The notes under the pieces were generated by a model. It was not told the origin of the DNA. It did no database searches and saw only the letters and a program-made list of their open reading frames with translations. From Actinoplanes subtropicus (GTDB lineage Bacteria > Actinomycetota > Actinomycetes > Mycobacteriales > Micromonosporaceae): a DNA stretch of 43,251 bases. Numbering within the stretch: the stretch's first letter is position 1; each line of letters opens with the position of its first letter. The stretch lies in NCBI RefSeq assembly GCF_000721705.1, contig NZ_JOJL01000065.1, forward strand, positions 1 to 43,251, in the 5' to 3' direction. The translations under genes and the position numbers were made by a program. Of this stretch, positions 26,488 through 38,179 are shown piece after piece.

Positions 26488-28938
<2,451 letters not shown>

Positions 28939-28951
<13 letters not shown>

Positions 28952-30519
28952 GCAGCCACCGTCGCCTGCAGTTCGGACGCCGTCCGGGCCAGCTCGCCCG
29001 CGGTCTGCTGGGTCTCGGTCGCGCCCGACGTGACGTGCCGGGCCGCGTCGGCGACGCTCGCGATCGTCTCGGCGATGCTCGACGAACCCTCGGCCGCCCG
29101 GTCCACGCTGCGGGTGATCTCGCCGGTCGTGGCGGTCTGCTCCTCCACGGCCGCGGCGATCGTCGTGGTGTAGTCGTTGATCGTCGCGATCACCCGGCCG
29201 ATCTCCCGGATCGCGGTCACCGCCGCGCCGCTCTCCGTCTGGATCGCGCCGACCTGGGCGGTGATCTCGTTCGTGGCCCGCGCGGTCTCCATCGCCAGGT
29301 CCTTGACCTCGGAGGCGACCACCGCGAAGCCCTTGCCGGCCTCGCCCGCCCGGGCCGCCTCGATGGTGGCGTTCAGCGCCAGCAGGTTGGTCTGCTCGGC
29401 GATCGACGTGATCATCTGGACCACCGCGCCGATCTGGGTGGACGCCTCGCCCAGCCGGGCCACGCTCGTGTCGGTCGACGCGGCGGCGCGGGCGGCGTCG
29501 GCGGCGACCACCGCGGCCTCGTTCGCGTTGTTGGCGATCTCCCGGATCGAGACGCCCATCTCGCCCGCGCCGGCCGACACCGCGCGGACCCCCTCGGAGA
29601 CCCGCTCGGCCGACTCGGAGACGGCGCCGACCTGGGCGGAGGTCTCCTCGGCCGTGGCGGAGAGCTCCGCCGACACGGTCGACAGCTCCTCGGACGCCTC
29701 GGCCATCAGGCCGCAGCTGACGTTGATCCGGCCGACCATCCCGGCCATCGACTCGACCGTGCTGTTCAGCGCGACGGCCATCTGCCCGACCTCGTCGGCG
29801 CTGTCCACCCGGACCCGGGCGGTCAGGTCGCCCGTGGAGATCCGGTGCAGGGCGTCCACGCAGCGGCGCAGGGACCGGACGATGAGCCGGGCGACGCCGT
29901 AGGCCAGCGCCAGGCCGAGCAGCAGGGCCGTGCTGAGCAGCAGGCTGACCAGCAACTTGGTGTGCTGGTAGCGGCTCTCGGCGGTGGTCTCCTGGTCGGC
30001 GCCGGCCCGTACCGTGACGGTCGACAGCGAGCCGAGGTCGTTGCGGACCGTGTCCAGGTCCGTGGCCAGGTCGGCGGCCTTGACCCGGCGGCCCGTCGCG
30101 ATCGCGGGCAGCACCTCGGTGGAGAGCTTCGTGTCGTACGCCTGCCAATCGGTTTCGAATTGGGTGATCGCCGCGGCGGCCTCGGCACTGATCGGGAACC
30201 CCCGATAGGCCTTCGCGTAGTCGCCGACCTTGGCCCGGTTGGCGGTGAGGGTGGCCTCGTCGGCGGCGTGCTCGTCCCCGGCCGTGGACAGCTGATAGTC
30301 GTCGAGGCTGAGCCAGACCTTGTTGACCGAGGTCTGCAGGTCGTCGATCGCGGCCAGCTCCTGCTCGTGCGAGTAGCCGGTCTTGACCTGCTGGTTCGTG
30401 GCGCCGAGGCTGGCCATCGCGTACAGGCCGTCGCCGGCGCCGAAGATCGCCACCAACCCGACCGCGATCATGATTTTCGTGCCGACCCGCCGATCGGTCA
30501 GCAGCCGCAGCCCCGCCAT
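28939..30519 (-). CDS. Methyl-accepting chemotaxis protein
   Basis: A 526-residue chemoreceptor. Membrane helix 1 (about 16-36) is followed by a four-helix-bundle extracellular sensor (about 37-195), helix 2 (about 196-216, [20 protein letters not shown]), HAMP (about 217-265) and a signalling coiled coil. The highly conserved hairpin tip is [20 protein letters not shown], then [11 protein letters not shown]. No che or flagellar gene lies in the window. The sensor ligand is unknown. Confidence 0.9.
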
Positions 30520-30650
30520 CTTGCCCCCGCCCTGTCCGGCTCGCCCGATTCATACGGTACGGCCGGCCGTGCTCACCTCCCGCCCATCTCGACAAACATG
30601 ATGACGACCGCCGGCGCGGCGGTTTCCGCCGAGCGGGTAACGTCGGATGC

Positions 30651-31649
30651 GTGCCGGAACCGATCGTGGTGGCGCGGGCCGGGGACGGTCTGGTCGCCCA
30701 CTTCCCCGACGTCGTGAGTCTCGGCGGCGGCCGCCTGCTGGCCACCTATCGCGAGGGCACCGGCCACCTGGGCCCGCACGGGCGGATCAGCGTGGTGGAG
30801 AGTGCGGACGGGGGCGCGACCTGGGGCACGCCCCGGGTGGCGGTCGACGGCGAGTTCGACGACCGCGACCCCAAGCTGGCCCGGCTCGCCGACGGGACGG
30901 TCCTGCTCAGCTACTTCGTGATCGACTGGAGCAGCGAGCCCCGGCACACCACGCACGGCACGTTCGTGCGCCGCAGCGAGGACGGCGGCCGCACCTGGGG
31001 CGAGCCGGTCGTCGCCGGGATGGGGATGACCGACGGCGGCATCCTGGCCTGGCACGCCTCGCACGGCGCGGCGGTCGAGCTGCCGGGCGGCGACCTGCTG
31101 TATCCGGTCTACGGCCACCGGGCCGACGAGAAATGGTGGCAGGCCTCGGTCGTCCGAAGCACCGACGGCGGCCGCAGCTGGTCCGGCGAGACGACGATCG
31201 CGGCCGGCGAGGGCATCAACTTCCAGGAGCCGACGCTGACCGTGCTCGGCGACGAGGTGGTGTCGCTGATCCGCACCGACGTCGAGCGCGCGTACCTGTC
31301 CCGCTCCTCCGACGGCGGCCACACGTGGAGCGAGCCCCGGCGCACCGACCTGCCGGCCTCGTCGCACCACGCGCTCCCGCTGAGCACCGGCGAGGTCCTG
31401 GTCACCTACGGTGACCTGGGCAAGCGCTTCGCCGAGCGGCGGGTGACCGTCGGCCGCCTGGTCCGCGACCCGGTCGGCGACTGGGACGGCTACCCCGACG
31501 TCCTGCTCTACGACTCGGGCCACCGCGACCAGGCCAACCCTTCGAGCGCCGAGATCGCGCCGGGCCGCTTCCTCACGCTCGGCTTCGACGTCCCGGCCGC
31601 CACCGTCGTCGGTATTTTCCACGGAGAGGGAGACTTCCCGCCCTCGTAA
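30651..31649 (+). CDS. BNR/Asp-box sialidase-fold protein
   Basis: A 332-residue six-bladed propeller of the sialidase superfamily. Four Asp boxes are visible: SADGGATWG, SEDGGRTWG, STDGGRSWS and SSDGGHTWS. An early region has SLGGGRLLATYREGTGH, and DDRDPKLARLADGTVLLSYF follows. No signal peptide or membrane anchor is seen, so the protein appears cytoplasmic, unlike most bacterial sialidases. The substrate is not clear. GTG 30651 is divergent from the chemoreceptor gene with 131 bp between them. Confidence 0.75.
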   Translation: MPEPIVVARAGDGLVAHFPDVVSLGGGRLLATYREGTGHLGPHGRISVVESADGGATWGTPRVAVDGEFDDRDPKLARLADGTVLLSYFVIDWSSEPRHTTHGTFVRRSEDGGRTWGEPVVAGMGMTDGGILAWHASHGAAVELPGGDLLYPVYGHRADEKWWQASVVRSTDGGRSWSGETTIAAGEGINFQEPTLTVLGDEVVSLIRTDVERAYLSRSSDGGHTWSEPRRTDLPASSHHALPLSTGEVLVTYGDLGKRFAERRVTVGRLVRDPVGDWDGYPDVLLYDSGHRDQANPSSAEIAPGRFLTLGFDVPAATVVGIFHGEGDFPPS

Positions 31650-31666
31650 TGCGGTTTGGGCTTCCG

Positions 31667-33442
31667 TCACCCGTTCGGCGGCGAGGCCTGATCCGTAGGT
31701 GATGCACGGCGATACTTTGTGTGCTTGCTCGCCGTTGATTTTTCCGTAGCCTCGACCAGGCCCTCCCTGCGGAGCATCGTGAGCCAACGCCGAACGGTTT
31801 GATCCGACAAACCGGTTCTAGAGGCGAGTTCGGCGCGAGAGGCTGTCGTCGCGCCCAATGCCTCGAGAATCTCGCCCCGGCGGTCCGCCGGGGTTGTCCG
31901 GCGAAGCCGGCCACCAGTGTCGGCGGTTCCGCCTCTCGGCAGTAGGCGATATCTTGCCCATCGGCGGGTCCCGACCTGCTCCACCAGTTCACGTGCAACC
32001 AGATCCTGCAGCTCGGCGGTTACTTTGCGAGAGTCGAGCCCGGTCAACTTTCGATAGCTCGCGTTGTCGATGACCGTTCCGTCGTGCATCGCGCCGAGCG
32101 CCATGCATTGGCTGTCGGTCAGACCGGCTTCGTCCAGGCCGCCAATCCATCGGACTACGTCGTCGCTGAGTAGGGAGTGATTCGGAAATGTGACGACAAA
32201 CGACGAGATTCTGTCGTCGAACTTCGGTGCGGTCATGCCTGACCGCCGAAGGGAGACCAGCATGGCGCGGATCCCCGACCCGCGGTTCTCGCAGACCGCT
32301 CGATCTTCCCCCGGGATCGGGACGTCTTCGAGAACCCGGAGGAGCGCGGCATTTCTGGAGGACGTCGCTCCTTCCTCGCCGAGATTTTCCAGCGTTACCG
32401 GTCCGTACAGGCCGCCTGCGTTTCGTATCACCAGGCGGTCAGGGAACATCTCGACCTGGACCCGTGAGCCCCGCGAAGCCGCAGAGAGATCACGGTGGAC
32501 GAGTGCATTGGTCACGGCTTCTCTGAGGGCCGTCTCGGGGTATTCCCAGATGTCCTGCCGCCCGGCCCCAGTGGTTATCGATCGGCGTGACATGTTTCGC
32601 CTGATGGCTGCTAGGGCGTCGCGAACCATCACTGGAATCGGCCCTTCGATCGCGACGCTGTCGAGGAATCGGACACCCGTTTCATCGTCCGGGCCGCTCG
32701 TCGTAGGGTAATGAACGAAAGTCAACATCAGCTGAGGAAAGTGCTCCTGTGGGTAGGCCCCCAACGCCAGGAGTCCGCCGACCGAAACATCGTCGCCGGA
32801 CCCGTCGGAGCGAGGGATCACAATCCCCGTACGGCGCAGGATCTCCTCTGCGGACAAATCGCGATACGAGTACGGACGGCTGCCACGGAGCCGCAGCATC
32901 ATCGCCGAGACGAGGTGAGTATCGAGCGCTTCGATTCCCACGCCGGGGACCCGCTCCAGGTCGTCCTTCGGCTGTCCGCGTGCAGACAACATCATCTGCA
33001 CCTCATAGCTGGACAGTTGTCGGTCGCCGTCGTGAATGCGCGTGTAGGCGCCCTTCGTGAGCCCGGCGCCTTTGTAATAGCAGGGCTTTTGTTCGCGGGG
33101 GATCTCCGGGACCTCGGCGACGACGACCTGAACACCTTCGAAGGGATGAATCTGTACGTAGGGCCGGATCGGCGGTTCCATCTCGGTGGAGCAAAGCGAG
33201 GCCAAGTCCGCCGCTAGTTTGGCCGGATCGGGCAGAGTTGCTGGTTTGAACCTTTCGGCCTCATCCAGACCTAGAATGACGACTCCGCCACGCGTGTTGG
33301 AGAAGGCTGACAGGGTCTCGCGCAGGCTCTTCGGAAGGCCTCCCTGCGCCCGTTTCACCTCTACGTCGGCTACATCGCTGCCCAGCACGCGGAGGTTCTC
33401 GACGATCTCCGAAAGTTCCTCCGCGTTCACGGACAACCCCAT
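31667..33442 (-). CDS. Schlafen/AlbA_2-ATPase regulator with two C-terminal winged helices
   Basis: A 591-residue protein with an AlbA_2 (Schlafen-type) domain (about 15-145; DVEVKRAQGGLPKSLRETLS, FSNTRGGVVILGLDE, YYKGAGLTKGAYTRI). A GHKL-type ATP site follows (about 260-400; LREAVTNALVHRDLS, then ENRGSGIRAML). Two winged helices come next: one at about 440-500 and one at about 522-570 (ELASRTGLSDQTVRRWLTML). ATG 33442 lies at the edge of a nested palindrome, so autoregulation is likely. GC content is visibly lower than in the flanking genes, suggesting transfer. Such proteins are regulators or parts of defence loci. The target is unknown. Confidence 0.8.
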   Translation of the reverse strand: MGLSVNAEELSEIVENLRVLGSDVADVEVKRAQGGLPKSLRETLSAFSNTRGGVVILGLDEAERFKPATLPDPAKLAADLASLCSTEMEPPIRPYVQIHPFEGVQVVVAEVPEIPREQKPCYYKGAGLTKGAYTRIHDGDRQLSSYEVQMMLSARGQPKDDLERVPGVGIEALDTHLVSAMMLRLRGSRPYSYRDLSAEEILRRTGIVIPRSDGSGDDVSVGGLLALGAYPQEHFPQLMLTFVHYPTTSGPDDETGVRFLDSVAIEGPIPVMVRDALAAIRRNMSRRSITTGAGRQDIWEYPETALREAVTNALVHRDLSAASRGSRVQVEMFPDRLVIRNAGGLYGPVTLENLGEEGATSSRNAALLRVLEDVPIPGEDRAVCENRGSGIRAMLVSLRRSGMTAPKFDDRISSFVVTFPNHSLLSDDVVRWIGGLDEAGLTDSQCMALGAMHDGTVIDNASYRKLTGLDSRKVTAELQDLVARELVEQVGTRRWARYRLLPRGGTADTGGRLRRTTPADRRGEILEALGATTASRAELASRTGLSDQTVRRWLTMLRREGLVEATEKSTASKHTKYRRASPTDQASPPNG

Positions 33443-33481
33443 CCTGCTAACGATCCTGCTTAGCAGGTAGATTAGCAGGAT
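33441..33481. promoter_or_regulatory. Nested palindromic operator with four CCTGCTAA half-sites
   Basis: A 41-bp symmetric block centred at 33461. The outer arms ATCCTGCTAA (33441-33450) and TTAGCAGGAT (33472-33481) are perfect. The inner arms CCTGC (33455-33459) and GCAGG (33463-33467) flank TTA. Four half-sites of CCTGCT(A/T)A result, the outer and inner ones 12 bp apart. It covers the start of the AlbA_2 gene. Binding by that protein's winged helices is an inference. Confidence 0.75.
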
Positions 33482-33519
33482 GCGCGGGATCAACATAAGC
33501 CGTCCGTCGAGAAATCGCC

Positions 33520-34224
33520 TCAGCGCGGCTGGAGGCCGGCGGCGGTGACGGCGGCCTGGGCGAAGCCGCGGATCACGGGGTGCACGCCGTCCGGGTGCAG
33601 TTCCGGCTGGAAGAGGGTGGCCAGGAAGAACGGGTGGTCGGGAAGTTCGGCGGCGCGGACCTCGCCGGCGTCGTCGTGGCCGGAGAAGACCATGCCGTGG
33701 GCGGCTAGCAGGCCGAGGTAGGCGGCGGCGACTCCGTAGCTGCAGTGGTAGCGCTCGATCGTGCGGGTGGTGCCCAGCAGCCGCTCGATGCGGGAGCCGG
33801 CGGCCAGGTTGATCGCGCCCTCGTGGCCGGCCAGCGAGCAGGACAGCTCGGTGATCAGCGTGTCGGGGCCTGTGTCGGCCGAGTTCTCGGCGTGCCGCGC
33901 GTCGGGGAGGCCGCAGACGTCGCGCGCGAACTCCAGCATCGCGTGCTGGAATCCGCCGCAGGTGCCGAGGAACGGGATGCGCTCGGTGCGGGCGGTGCGG
34001 GCCGCGACGATCGCGCCCTGTTCGCTGCGGTACGGGCTGCCGGGCACCAGCCAGATGCCGGCGAACCCGCGCAGCGCCGCCGGGTCGGTCGCGTCGGGGG
34101 TCGGGATCCAGTAGGCGTCCAGGTCGATCTGCTCCTGCTCGCGGAGTGCGTCCAGGATGAGAGCGAGGCGCGAGTGCGCGCGGACGGCGGGGGAGCGGTC
34201 TCCCACCAGGGCAATCGAAATCAT
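33520..34224 (-). CDS. Stand-alone CTP-synthase-like glutamine amidotransferase
   Basis: A 234-residue class I amidotransferase fold like the C-terminal domain of CTP synthase, without the synthase domain. The nucleophile elbow is PFLGTCGGFQHAMLEFA with Cys89 (TGC). The last catalytic block reads TLFQPELHPDG: Gln206 stands where the His of the usual HPE motif is expected, with Glu208 retained. YHCSYGV lies between the two. It belongs to the group annotated as CTP-synthase C-terminal-related proteins, some of which are selenoproteins at the Cys. The reaction is unknown. It is divergent from a LysR gene. Confidence 0.7.
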   Translation of the reverse strand: MISIALVGDRSPAVRAHSRLALILDALREQEQIDLDAYWIPTPDATDPAALRGFAGIWLVPGSPYRSEQGAIVAARTARTERIPFLGTCGGFQHAMLEFARDVCGLPDARHAENSADTGPDTLITELSCSLAGHEGAINLAAGSRIERLLGTTRTIERYHCSYGVAAAYLGLLAAHGMVFSGHDDAGEVRAAELPDHPFFLATLFQPELHPDGVHPVIRGFAQAAVTAAGLQPR

Positions 34225-34296
34225 GCGTCCATGCTGCGGCCGGATCCGAGATCACGTCCAACGATGATTCATGGTGGCGGCATTAGCATCGCTGAT

Positions 34297-35178
34297 GTGG
34301 ATCCGCATCTGCTCCGCACCTTCCTCGCCGTTGCCGAGACCGGTTCGTTCTCGGCGGCCGCGCAGCGCCTGCGGTACACCCAGTCGGCGGTCTCCCAGCA
34401 GGTCGCCGCGCTCGAGGCCGATCTGGGCACGCCGCTGTTCAGCCGCCGGCCGGTGGCACTGACGCCGGCGGGGGAGCGGCTCCGAAGGCATGCGGACCTT
34501 CTTCTCGTACGCCTGGCGGCCGCCCGCGCCGACGTGACCCGGGCGGTCGCCCCACCCGGCCGGCTGATCCTCGGGCTGACCCCGCTGGCCTGGTCCGACC
34601 CGGTGGCCGGCGCGCTGGCGACGATCCGGGCCGAGTCGGCGCTGCTGCACACCCGGGTGCGGGTGGCCGATCGCGACTGGATCGTCGAGGCGGTCGCCAC
34701 CGGCGAGATCGACCTGGGCCTGGTGGACGGCTTCACCGCCCCGAACGACCCGTTGCGGCTTCCCGAACCGGGTGCCGGCGGCCCGCGCGCGCTCGGCGTC
34801 GCGGATAGCGCGGTGGTGGTGGCGGTGCCGCCCACACATCCGCTGGCCCGGCGGTCCGCGGTCGACCTGGCCGATCTCGCCGACGCGTATTGGATCGACG
34901 CCCCCGAAGTGGCGCCCTTCGCCCGGCTGCCGGTCGACGGCTTGCGCCCCGGCCTGCGCTACGACGGCGCCGACGCGACCGTGCTGGCGGGTTTGGTGGC
35001 CGGTGGGCACGGCCTCGCGGTGCTGCCCGGCCCGCTGGTGGCCGCACATCCCGGGCTGGCCGGCGTCCCGGTGGGCGCGCCCCGGCTCGTGCACCGGGTC
35101 GAGTTGCTGCGGCTGTCGGCGGCCGTCGCCGACGAACCGGCCGAGCGACTCGCCGCTCTGCTCGGTGCGGCCGCGTGA
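34297..35178 (+). CDS. LysR family transcriptional regulator
   Basis: A 293-residue LysR-type regulator. The N-terminal winged helix-turn-helix (residues 1-60) is DPHLLRTFLAVAETGSFSAA followed by QRLRYTQSAVSQQVAALEAD. The ligand domain follows (about 90-290), with GEIDLGLVDGF and GLVAGGHGLAVLPGPLV. GTG 34297 matches usual family N-termini; ATG 34264 would add 11 residues, and neither start has a strong ribosome site. It is divergent from the amidotransferase gene with about 70 bp between them, so it may control that gene. Confidence 0.85.
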   Translation: MDPHLLRTFLAVAETGSFSAAAQRLRYTQSAVSQQVAALEADLGTPLFSRRPVALTPAGERLRRHADLLLVRLAAARADVTRAVAPPGRLILGLTPLAWSDPVAGALATIRAESALLHTRVRVADRDWIVEAVATGEIDLGLVDGFTAPNDPLRLPEPGAGGPRALGVADSAVVVAVPPTHPLARRSAVDLADLADAYWIDAPEVAPFARLPVDGLRPGLRYDGADATVLAGLVAGGHGLAVLPGPLVAAHPGLAGVPVGAPRLVHRVELLRLSAAVADEPAERLAALLGAAA

Positions 35179-35289
35179 TCAGCCATGCGGGACAGCCCGG
35201 CGGCCGCGCGCGGAGGGTGACCAACGACGGCGCGAGGCGCTGCACCGGGGACTTGTCCCCACCGTACGGTGAAGGGAATTTGATCCTCT

Positions 35290-36147
35290 TCAGCGCAATG
35301 TCTTGAGAAGCGCTATGTCCGCGGCGTGGCCCTCGTGCTCGACGCTCGGGGTCTCGACGATCACGGGGATGCCGGCCGTCGCGGGGTGGGTCATCAGCTC
35401 GGCGAAGGCCGCGGTGCCGATGCGACCCTGGCCGATGGTCTCGTGGCGGTCCCGGGTCGAGCCGCACTCGTCCTTGGAGTCGTTGGCGTGGATCAGCATC
35501 AGCCTGTCCGGGCCGATGGTGGCGAGCAGCGCGTCCAGCGTCGCGGTCATGCCGCCCGGGGTCGCGAGGTCGTGGCCGGCCGCCCAGGCGTGGCATGTGT
35601 CGAAGCAGACGCCCAGCCACGGGTGGTGCTCGGCGGCGGCCAGGTAGGGGCCGAGATCCTGCACCTTCGACGCCAGGCTGCGCCCGCCGCCCGCGCTCGG
35701 CTCGACCAGCAGCTTGGGCAGGTCGCGGGCGGCCGCGTCGTCGAGCAGCGGCAGCAACGCCTCGCGCAGCTGGTGCAGGGCCTTGGCCTCGTGCTCGGGG
35801 TCGACCGCGCTGCCCGCGTGATAGACCACCGCGCTCGCGCCGATCGCCCTGCCCCGCTCCAGCGAGTGGGCCAGCGTGGCGATCGAGCGTTCCACGGTCA
35901 ACTCGGTCGGCGAGCCCAAATTCACCAGCAAAGAGGCATGGATGTACGCCGGCAGCCCGCGCTCGCCGATCCCGTCGCGGAACAGCGTGTCCTGCTTCGG
36001 GTCGCCCGGCGGCATCGCCCAGCCGCGCGAGTTCGAGACGTACACCTGCAACGTCTCGGAACCCGCCGCGTCCACGTAGGGCAGGGCCGCCTTGGCCAGC
36101 CCGCCCGACGTCTTGGTGTGCGACCCGATCCGGCGGTCTAGAAGCAC
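35290..36147 (-). CDS. nfo: Deoxyribonuclease IV (endonuclease IV)
   Basis: A 285-residue AP endonuclease of the Nfo family, which cuts DNA at abasic sites in base-excision repair. The three-zinc ligands are recognisable in order: RIGSHTKTSGGL, VYHAGS, LLVEPSAGGG, VCFDTCHAWAAGHD, HANDSKDECGSTRDRHETIG and IVETPS. GTG 36147 overlaps the end of pknL by 10 bases, so translation is probably coupled. The early residues VLLDRRIGSH support this start. Confidence 0.9.
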   Translation of the reverse strand: MLLDRRIGSHTKTSGGLAKAALPYVDAAGSETLQVYVSNSRGWAMPPGDPKQDTLFRDGIGERGLPAYIHASLLVNLGSPTELTVERSIATLAHSLERGRAIGASAVVYHAGSAVDPEHEAKALHQLREALLPLLDDAAARDLPKLLVEPSAGGGRSLASKVQDLGPYLAAAEHHPWLGVCFDTCHAWAAGHDLATPGGMTATLDALLATIGPDRLMLIHANDSKDECGSTRDRHETIGQGRIGTAAFAELMTHPATAGIPVIVETPSVEHEGHAADIALLKTLR

Positions 36148-38066
36148 TGGAGGACCACCTGCGAGTTCGGCTGGACCTGGGTGTTGCCGGGCGGGTTCTG
36201 CCCGCGGACGGTCCCGTTGCCGAACCCGATGATCTGCACCTGCAGGCCGAGCTGCTGCAGCGCCTGCTGCGCCTCCTGGCACTGCTGGTTGGACTCGTCC
36301 GGGACCGTCACCAGCGGCGGGCCCTTGCTCACGTCGAGGGTGATCTCGGCGTCGTTGGCCACGCCGCTGCCCGCCTTCGGCGTCTGCGCGATGACCGTGT
36401 CCTGCGGCTGGTCGCTGTCCTTGTACCGCTCGACCGCGGTGAGGCCGAGGCCCTGCAGCTGGTTGCGGGCGTTGTTGACGTTCGACCCGACCAGGTTGGG
36501 CACCTGGATCGGCGCCCGGCCCTTGCTGACCACGACGGTGACCGTGTCGCCCTTCTTGAGCTCGGCGCCCTTGTCGGGAGTCGTGGAGATCACCGAGCCC
36601 TCGGGCACGGCGTCGCTGTACTGCCCGGCGCCCTCCTTGTACTGGAGGTTCAGCTGGGCCAGCTGGGTCTTGGCCGAGGCGACCTCGACGCCGGCCAGGT
36701 CGGGCACCTCGAAGCGCTCCGGTCCCAGGGACAGCGTGATCGTGATGGTGCCGCCCGAGACGATCCGCTCGTGCGGGGCGGGTTTCTGGCTGACCACGGT
36801 GTCCTTGGGGATCGTCTCGCTGTACGTGCCGTCGGCGGTGATCAGCTCGAAGTTGTGCTGCCGGGCGTACAGCACCGCCTGGTCCCTGGTCATGTTGACC
36901 ATGGTCGGCGCCTCCGTGTACCGCCCGAGCGTCACCCACCAGGTGCTGCCGATCACCACGAGCACCATCACGGCGATCGCGGCGGACAGGAAGATGCGCC
37001 GCCGGTCGATCCCGCCGGCCGGGCGCAGCTCGGGGTCGCCCCGGCGGTAGGTCTGCGTGTTGCGGCTCTGCTCGGGCAGGCGCGCCCAGCTTGGCCGGTC
37101 GGTCACCGCGGGCACCATGGCGGTCGCGTCGGCGGCGGCGTGCCGGGACGGCGGCAGCTGGCGCAGCAGCGCGGTTTGCACGTTCTGCGCGCCCAGGTCG
37201 TCGCGCACCGACTGCACCTCGGCGAGCAGCGCGCCGGCGTCGGTGGGGCGGGCGCCCGGGTCGCGCCGGGTGGCCCGGGCGACGATGTCGTCGAGCGCCT
37301 TGGGCACGCCCTTGACGGCCTGCGACGGGGGCGGGACGTCGTTGTCGACGTGCTGCCAGGCCACCGCGACCGGGTCGTCGCCGTCGAACGGGACCTTGCC
37401 GGTGAGCATCTCGTAGAGCACGATGCCGGCCGAATAGACATCCGTGCGGGCGTCGGCGTGGCCCTCGGTGACCAGTTCCGGCGCCACATAAGCCACCGTC
37501 GCCATCAGCTGGCCGGACTCGTCGACGCTGCTCGCCTCGACCGCGCGGGCCAGGCCGAAATCGGCGACCTTGACAACGGCGTCGACCAGGTTGGCCGCAC
37601 CGCCGCTGGGGGCGGCGGCGACCAGCACGTTCTCCGGCTTCACGTCGCGGTGCACCAGGCCGGCCCGGTGGGCGGCGGCGATCGCGGCGAGCATCTGCTC
37701 GAGGATCGCCAGGGCCTCGACCGGGGTGAGCCGGCGGCGCTCGCTGAGCAGGTCGCGCAGGGTGTTGCCCTGCACGTACTCCATCACCAGGTAGGGCAGG
37801 CCCTGGTGGCGACCCTGGTCGTAGACGGCCACCACGTTGGGGTGGGTGAGCCGGGCGATCGTCTTGGCCTCGTCGGTGAACCGGTCCACGAAGTGGACAT
37901 TCGTCGCCTGCGAAGGATGAATGATCTTCAGGGCGACGGTGCGCTCGAGTCGCTGGTCAACGGCGGTGTAGACGGTCGCCATGCCACCACGAGCCACCCG
38001 ACCGGTGATCCGGTAGCGGCCGTCAATCGTGGTGCCGATCAACGTGTCGGCGACTGTGGTGTCCAT
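36138..38066 (-). CDS. pknL: PASTA-domain Ser/Thr protein kinase PknL
   Basis: A 642-residue membrane kinase. The cytoplasmic kinase domain (about 17-275) has the glycine loop VARGGMATVY, the Lys of ALKII (47), HRDVKPEN (Asp141) and DFG (Asp169). A juxtamembrane linker follows, then a membrane helix (about 358-378) and four PASTA repeats (about 385-642), such as VPDLAGVEVASAKTQL and VPNLVGSNVNNARNQL. PASTA repeats usually sense peptidoglycan or lipid II. The Rv2175c homologue nearby supports PknL rather than PknB. Confidence 0.88.
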   Translation of the reverse strand: MDTTVADTLIGTTIDGRYRITGRVARGGMATVYTAVDQRLERTVALKIIHPSQATNVHFVDRFTDEAKTIARLTHPNVVAVYDQGRHQGLPYLVMEYVQGNTLRDLLSERRRLTPVEALAILEQMLAAIAAAHRAGLVHRDVKPENVLVAAAPSGGAANLVDAVVKVADFGLARAVEASSVDESGQLMATVAYVAPELVTEGHADARTDVYSAGIVLYEMLTGKVPFDGDDPVAVAWQHVDNDVPPPSQAVKGVPKALDDIVARATRRDPGARPTDAGALLAEVQSVRDDLGAQNVQTALLRQLPPSRHAAADATAMVPAVTDRPSWARLPEQSRNTQTYRRGDPELRPAGGIDRRRIFLSAAIAVMVLVVIGSTWWVTLGRYTEAPTMVNMTRDQAVLYARQHNFELITADGTYSETIPKDTVVSQKPAPHERIVSGGTITITLSLGPERFEVPDLAGVEVASAKTQLAQLNLQYKEGAGQYSDAVPEGSVISTTPDKGAELKKGDTVTVVVSKGRAPIQVPNLVGSNVNNARNQLQGLGLTAVERYKDSDQPQDTVIAQTPKAGSGVANDAEITLDVSKGPPLVTVPDESNQQCQEAQQALQQLGLQVQIIGFGNGTVRGQNPPGNTQVQPNSQVVLQCF

Positions 38067-38179
38067 CGGCGTGAAGTGTATGTGTCTTTCGTGTGCGGGC
38101 AGACCAGGATGTCATAGCTGAGTCCAAACGGGTACGCCCAGCGGCGATCCGCGGGTGTTCTGCCCAGGCAAAACCCGAT

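Noticed and set aside
35179..35289. Hairpin GGGGAC-TT-GTCCCC and palindrome ACCGTACGGT as terminator between LysR and nfo genes
   Set aside because: The loop of the first is only two bases and no T-run follows; support is too weak to annotate.
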